This document shows positions 4,357 through 5,753 of a DNA stretch of 5,753 nt, one piece after another. The DNA is from an uncultured Treponema sp. (GTDB taxonomy: Bacteria > Spirochaetota > Spirochaetia > Treponematales > Treponemataceae), in the NCBI GenBank assembly GCA_946403565.1, contig CAMJAJ010000103.1:1-5753 (forward strand), given 5' to 3'. A model generated the notes under the pieces. It saw only the letters and a list, made by a program, of their open reading frames with translations, searched no databases and was not told the DNA's origin. The translations under genes were made by a program, and so were the position numbers. The stretch's first letter is position 1. Each line of letters begins with the position of its first letter.

Positions 4357-5753
4357 CTACTTGTTGTTGCGGTCCTTCATGCTGTCGGCAATCGTGTAGC
4401 CACCCTCATCGTCGTTGCTTGACGACATGTACTGGGAAAGCTGAGCACGCTCCTGAGCCCTCTTGTACTCCTTGATAGAGAAGGCGACCTTCTCCTTATC
4501 GACATCGACGGAGACGACGTAGACGTTCACCTTGTCGCCAGGGTTGAACTTCTTGACGGCCTCCTCGAAAGGCGTCTCGCGGTCATCGGAGATGTTGGAC
4601 TTGTTGACCAGGCCCTCGATTCCACCCTCGGCCTTGACGAAGATGCCGAAGTCCGTGATGGAAGTGACCTCACCCTCAAGCGTCGTTCCTGGCTTATGAG
4701 TAGCGGCGAAAGCAACCCAGGGGTTGTCGGACAGCTGCTTGACACCGATGCGGATGCGGCGGTTCTGCTGGTCGCACTCGGTGATGACAGCATCCAGCTC
4801 CTGACCGGTCTTTATCTCGCTGCCGGGATGCTTGACCTTCTTGGTCCAAGAGAGGTCCTCGCCAGACAGGAAGGCATCGATTCCCTCCTCAATCTGCACG
4901 AAGGCGCCGTTGCTCGTAATCTTGACGACGGTTCCGTGAACCTTCATTCCCACGGGGAACTTGTCGGCAATCGTATCCCACGGATTGGCGGTAACCTGCT
5001 TGAGTCCCAGGGAAACGCGGCCGGCCTGGATGTCGTAGCCGAGAATCATGCACTCGACCTCATCGCCTTCCTTGAGCATATCGGACGGCTTGTTGACCTT
5101 CTTGGTCCAGCTGAACTCGGAGATGTGGGCGAGGCCCTCGATTCCCTCCTCCAGCTCGATGAACGCGCCGAACTCGGTCAGCTTGGTGACCTTGCCCTTG
5201 ACGACATCATTGACGTGATAGCGGTCCTCGAAGTGCAGCCAGGGATCCTCGCTGAAATGCTTGAGCGAGAGATTGATGCGCTTCTTCTCGGGATCCAAGC
5301 GGATGACCTTCAGCTCGATCTCCTGCCCCTTCTTGACGAAGTCCTTCGGGCGGGTGACGTGCCCCCAGCTCATGTCGTTGATGTGGAGCAGGCCGTCGAA
5401 GCCGCCCAAATCGATGAACGCGCCGAAGCTCGTGAAGGTCTTGACCGTGCCCTTCACGGAGTCTCCGATCTTGACCTCGTTGAAGAACTTCTCGCGGTTC
5501 TCCTCGATCTTCTCCTCAAGGTACTTGCGGCGGTTGACGACGACGTTGCGCTTGCCCTCGCTGTAGAGCCGCTCGATATAGAAAAGGGCCTTCACGCCGA
5601 TGAGCTTCTCGGCCTTCTCGACCTTCTGGCTGTCCGCCTGGCTGATTGGAAGGAAGGCACTGATTCCGCCGCCCAGGTCGACCATGAAGCCGCCCTTGGT
5701 CTCGCTGGCAATCTTGCCCTCGACGGCCTTCTTGTCGTTGAAAGCGGTCTTGA
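4357..5753 (-). CDS. rpsA: 30S ribosomal protein S1, C-terminal part (5' end outside window)
   Basis: Reads open to the right edge, so 464 C-terminal residues are seen and the start is missing. The ATG at 5685 is internal, because the frame continues upstream with S1-like sequence (KTAFNDKKAVEGKI...). S1 binds mRNA on the small ribosomal subunit and helps start translation of structured or weakly led messages. The visible part holds the end of one S1 (OB-fold) repeat (1-77), then four full repeats at about 94-165, 180-253, 267-339 and 354-430, each with a G-x-V...G-A/I-F core and closing K-R-I-N-L-S-L-K or similar. This fits domains 2-6 of a six-domain S1, though domain number depends on the missing part. 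A charged tail (431-464) ends SMKDRNNK. Repeats 2 and 3 of the full ones share SWTKKV. Base use is less GC-rich than the neighbours, as expected for a highly expressed gene. In some spirochaetes S1 is fused to cytidylate kinase. This cannot be judged here. Confidence 0.96.
   Translation of the reverse strand, partial: KTAFNDKKAVEGKIASETKGGFMVDLGGGISAFLPISQADSQKVEKAEKLIGVKALFYIERLYSEGKRNVVVNRRKYLEEKIEENREKFFNEVKIGDSVKGTVKTFTSFGAFIDLGGFDGLLHINDMSWGHVTRPKDFVKKGQEIELKVIRLDPEKKRINLSLKHFSEDPWLHFEDRYHVNDVVKGKVTKLTEFGAFIELEEGIEGLAHISEFSWTKKVNKPSDMLKEGDEVECMILGYDIQAGRVSLGLKQVTANPWDTIADKFPVGMKVHGTVVKITSNGAFVQIEEGIDAFLSGEDLSWTKKVKHPGSEIKTGQELDAVITECDQQNRRIRIGVKQLSDNPWVAFAATHKPGTTLEGEVTSITDFGIFVKAEGGIEGLVNKSNISDDRETPFEEAVKKFNPGDKVNVYVVSVDVDKEKVAFSIKEYKRAQERAQLSQYMSSSNDDEGGYTIADSMKDRNNK

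Noticed and set aside
4065..4475. 136-codon plus-strand frame running over the AAA+ start, the terminator and the rpsA end
   Set aside because: It crosses two real minus-strand genes and a terminator, and has no ribosome binding site or recognisable domain.

Overview
The window is a moderately to strongly GC-rich bacterial chromosome segment with four sizeable genes and the first codons of a possible fifth. The organism is most likely a spirochaete of the Treponema type. This is a judgement from remembered resemblance of the S1 ribosomal protein and general gene style, not from a search, and I hold it at about 50%. The two left-hand genes and the AAA+ gene have G/C-heavy third positions, while the S1 gene is visibly less GC-rich, as is common for a highly expressed gene.

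Positions 1-98 form an AT-rich divergent intergenic region. On the minus strand there is a good sigma70-type promoter (TTTACA, 17 bases, TACAAT), an AGGAG ribosome binding site and an ATG at 11-9, so a divergent gene probably leaves the window to the left. On the plus strand a second promoter (TTGCAA, 17 bases, TATTAT) lies so close to the first gene that its transcript would be leaderless or almost so. An 8-base inverted repeat, TGCAAGCT/AGCTTGCA, spans both promoters and looks like an operator.

Positions 99-3274 carry a two-gene operon. The first gene encodes a 670-residue secreted and polytopic membrane protein. Its extracytoplasmic domain has the outline of an M28 aminopeptidase fold without the metal ligands, and it is followed by about eight membrane spans and a beta-rich tail. 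The second gene, dinB (translesion DNA polymerase IV), starts inside the stop codon of the first (ATGA overlap) and looks fully functional.

Positions 3275-3367 are a short convergent gap with only weak hairpins. Positions 3368-4240 (minus) encode a protein built like a sigma54 activator (AAA+ plus Fis-type helix-turn-helix), but it has no receiver domain and no GAFTGA loop, and several ATPase residues are changed. It is probably a DNA-binding regulator that no longer drives sigma54.

Positions 4241-4356 hold a strong minus-strand intrinsic terminator for the next gene and the ribosome binding site of the AAA+ gene. Positions 4357-5753 (minus) are the C-terminal part of ribosomal protein S1 (rpsA), which runs off the right edge.

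No tRNA, rRNA, CRISPR array, insertion sequence or phage feature was seen. The parts most worth following up are the M28-like membrane protein tied to dinB and the decayed sigma54-activator homologue next to rpsA.
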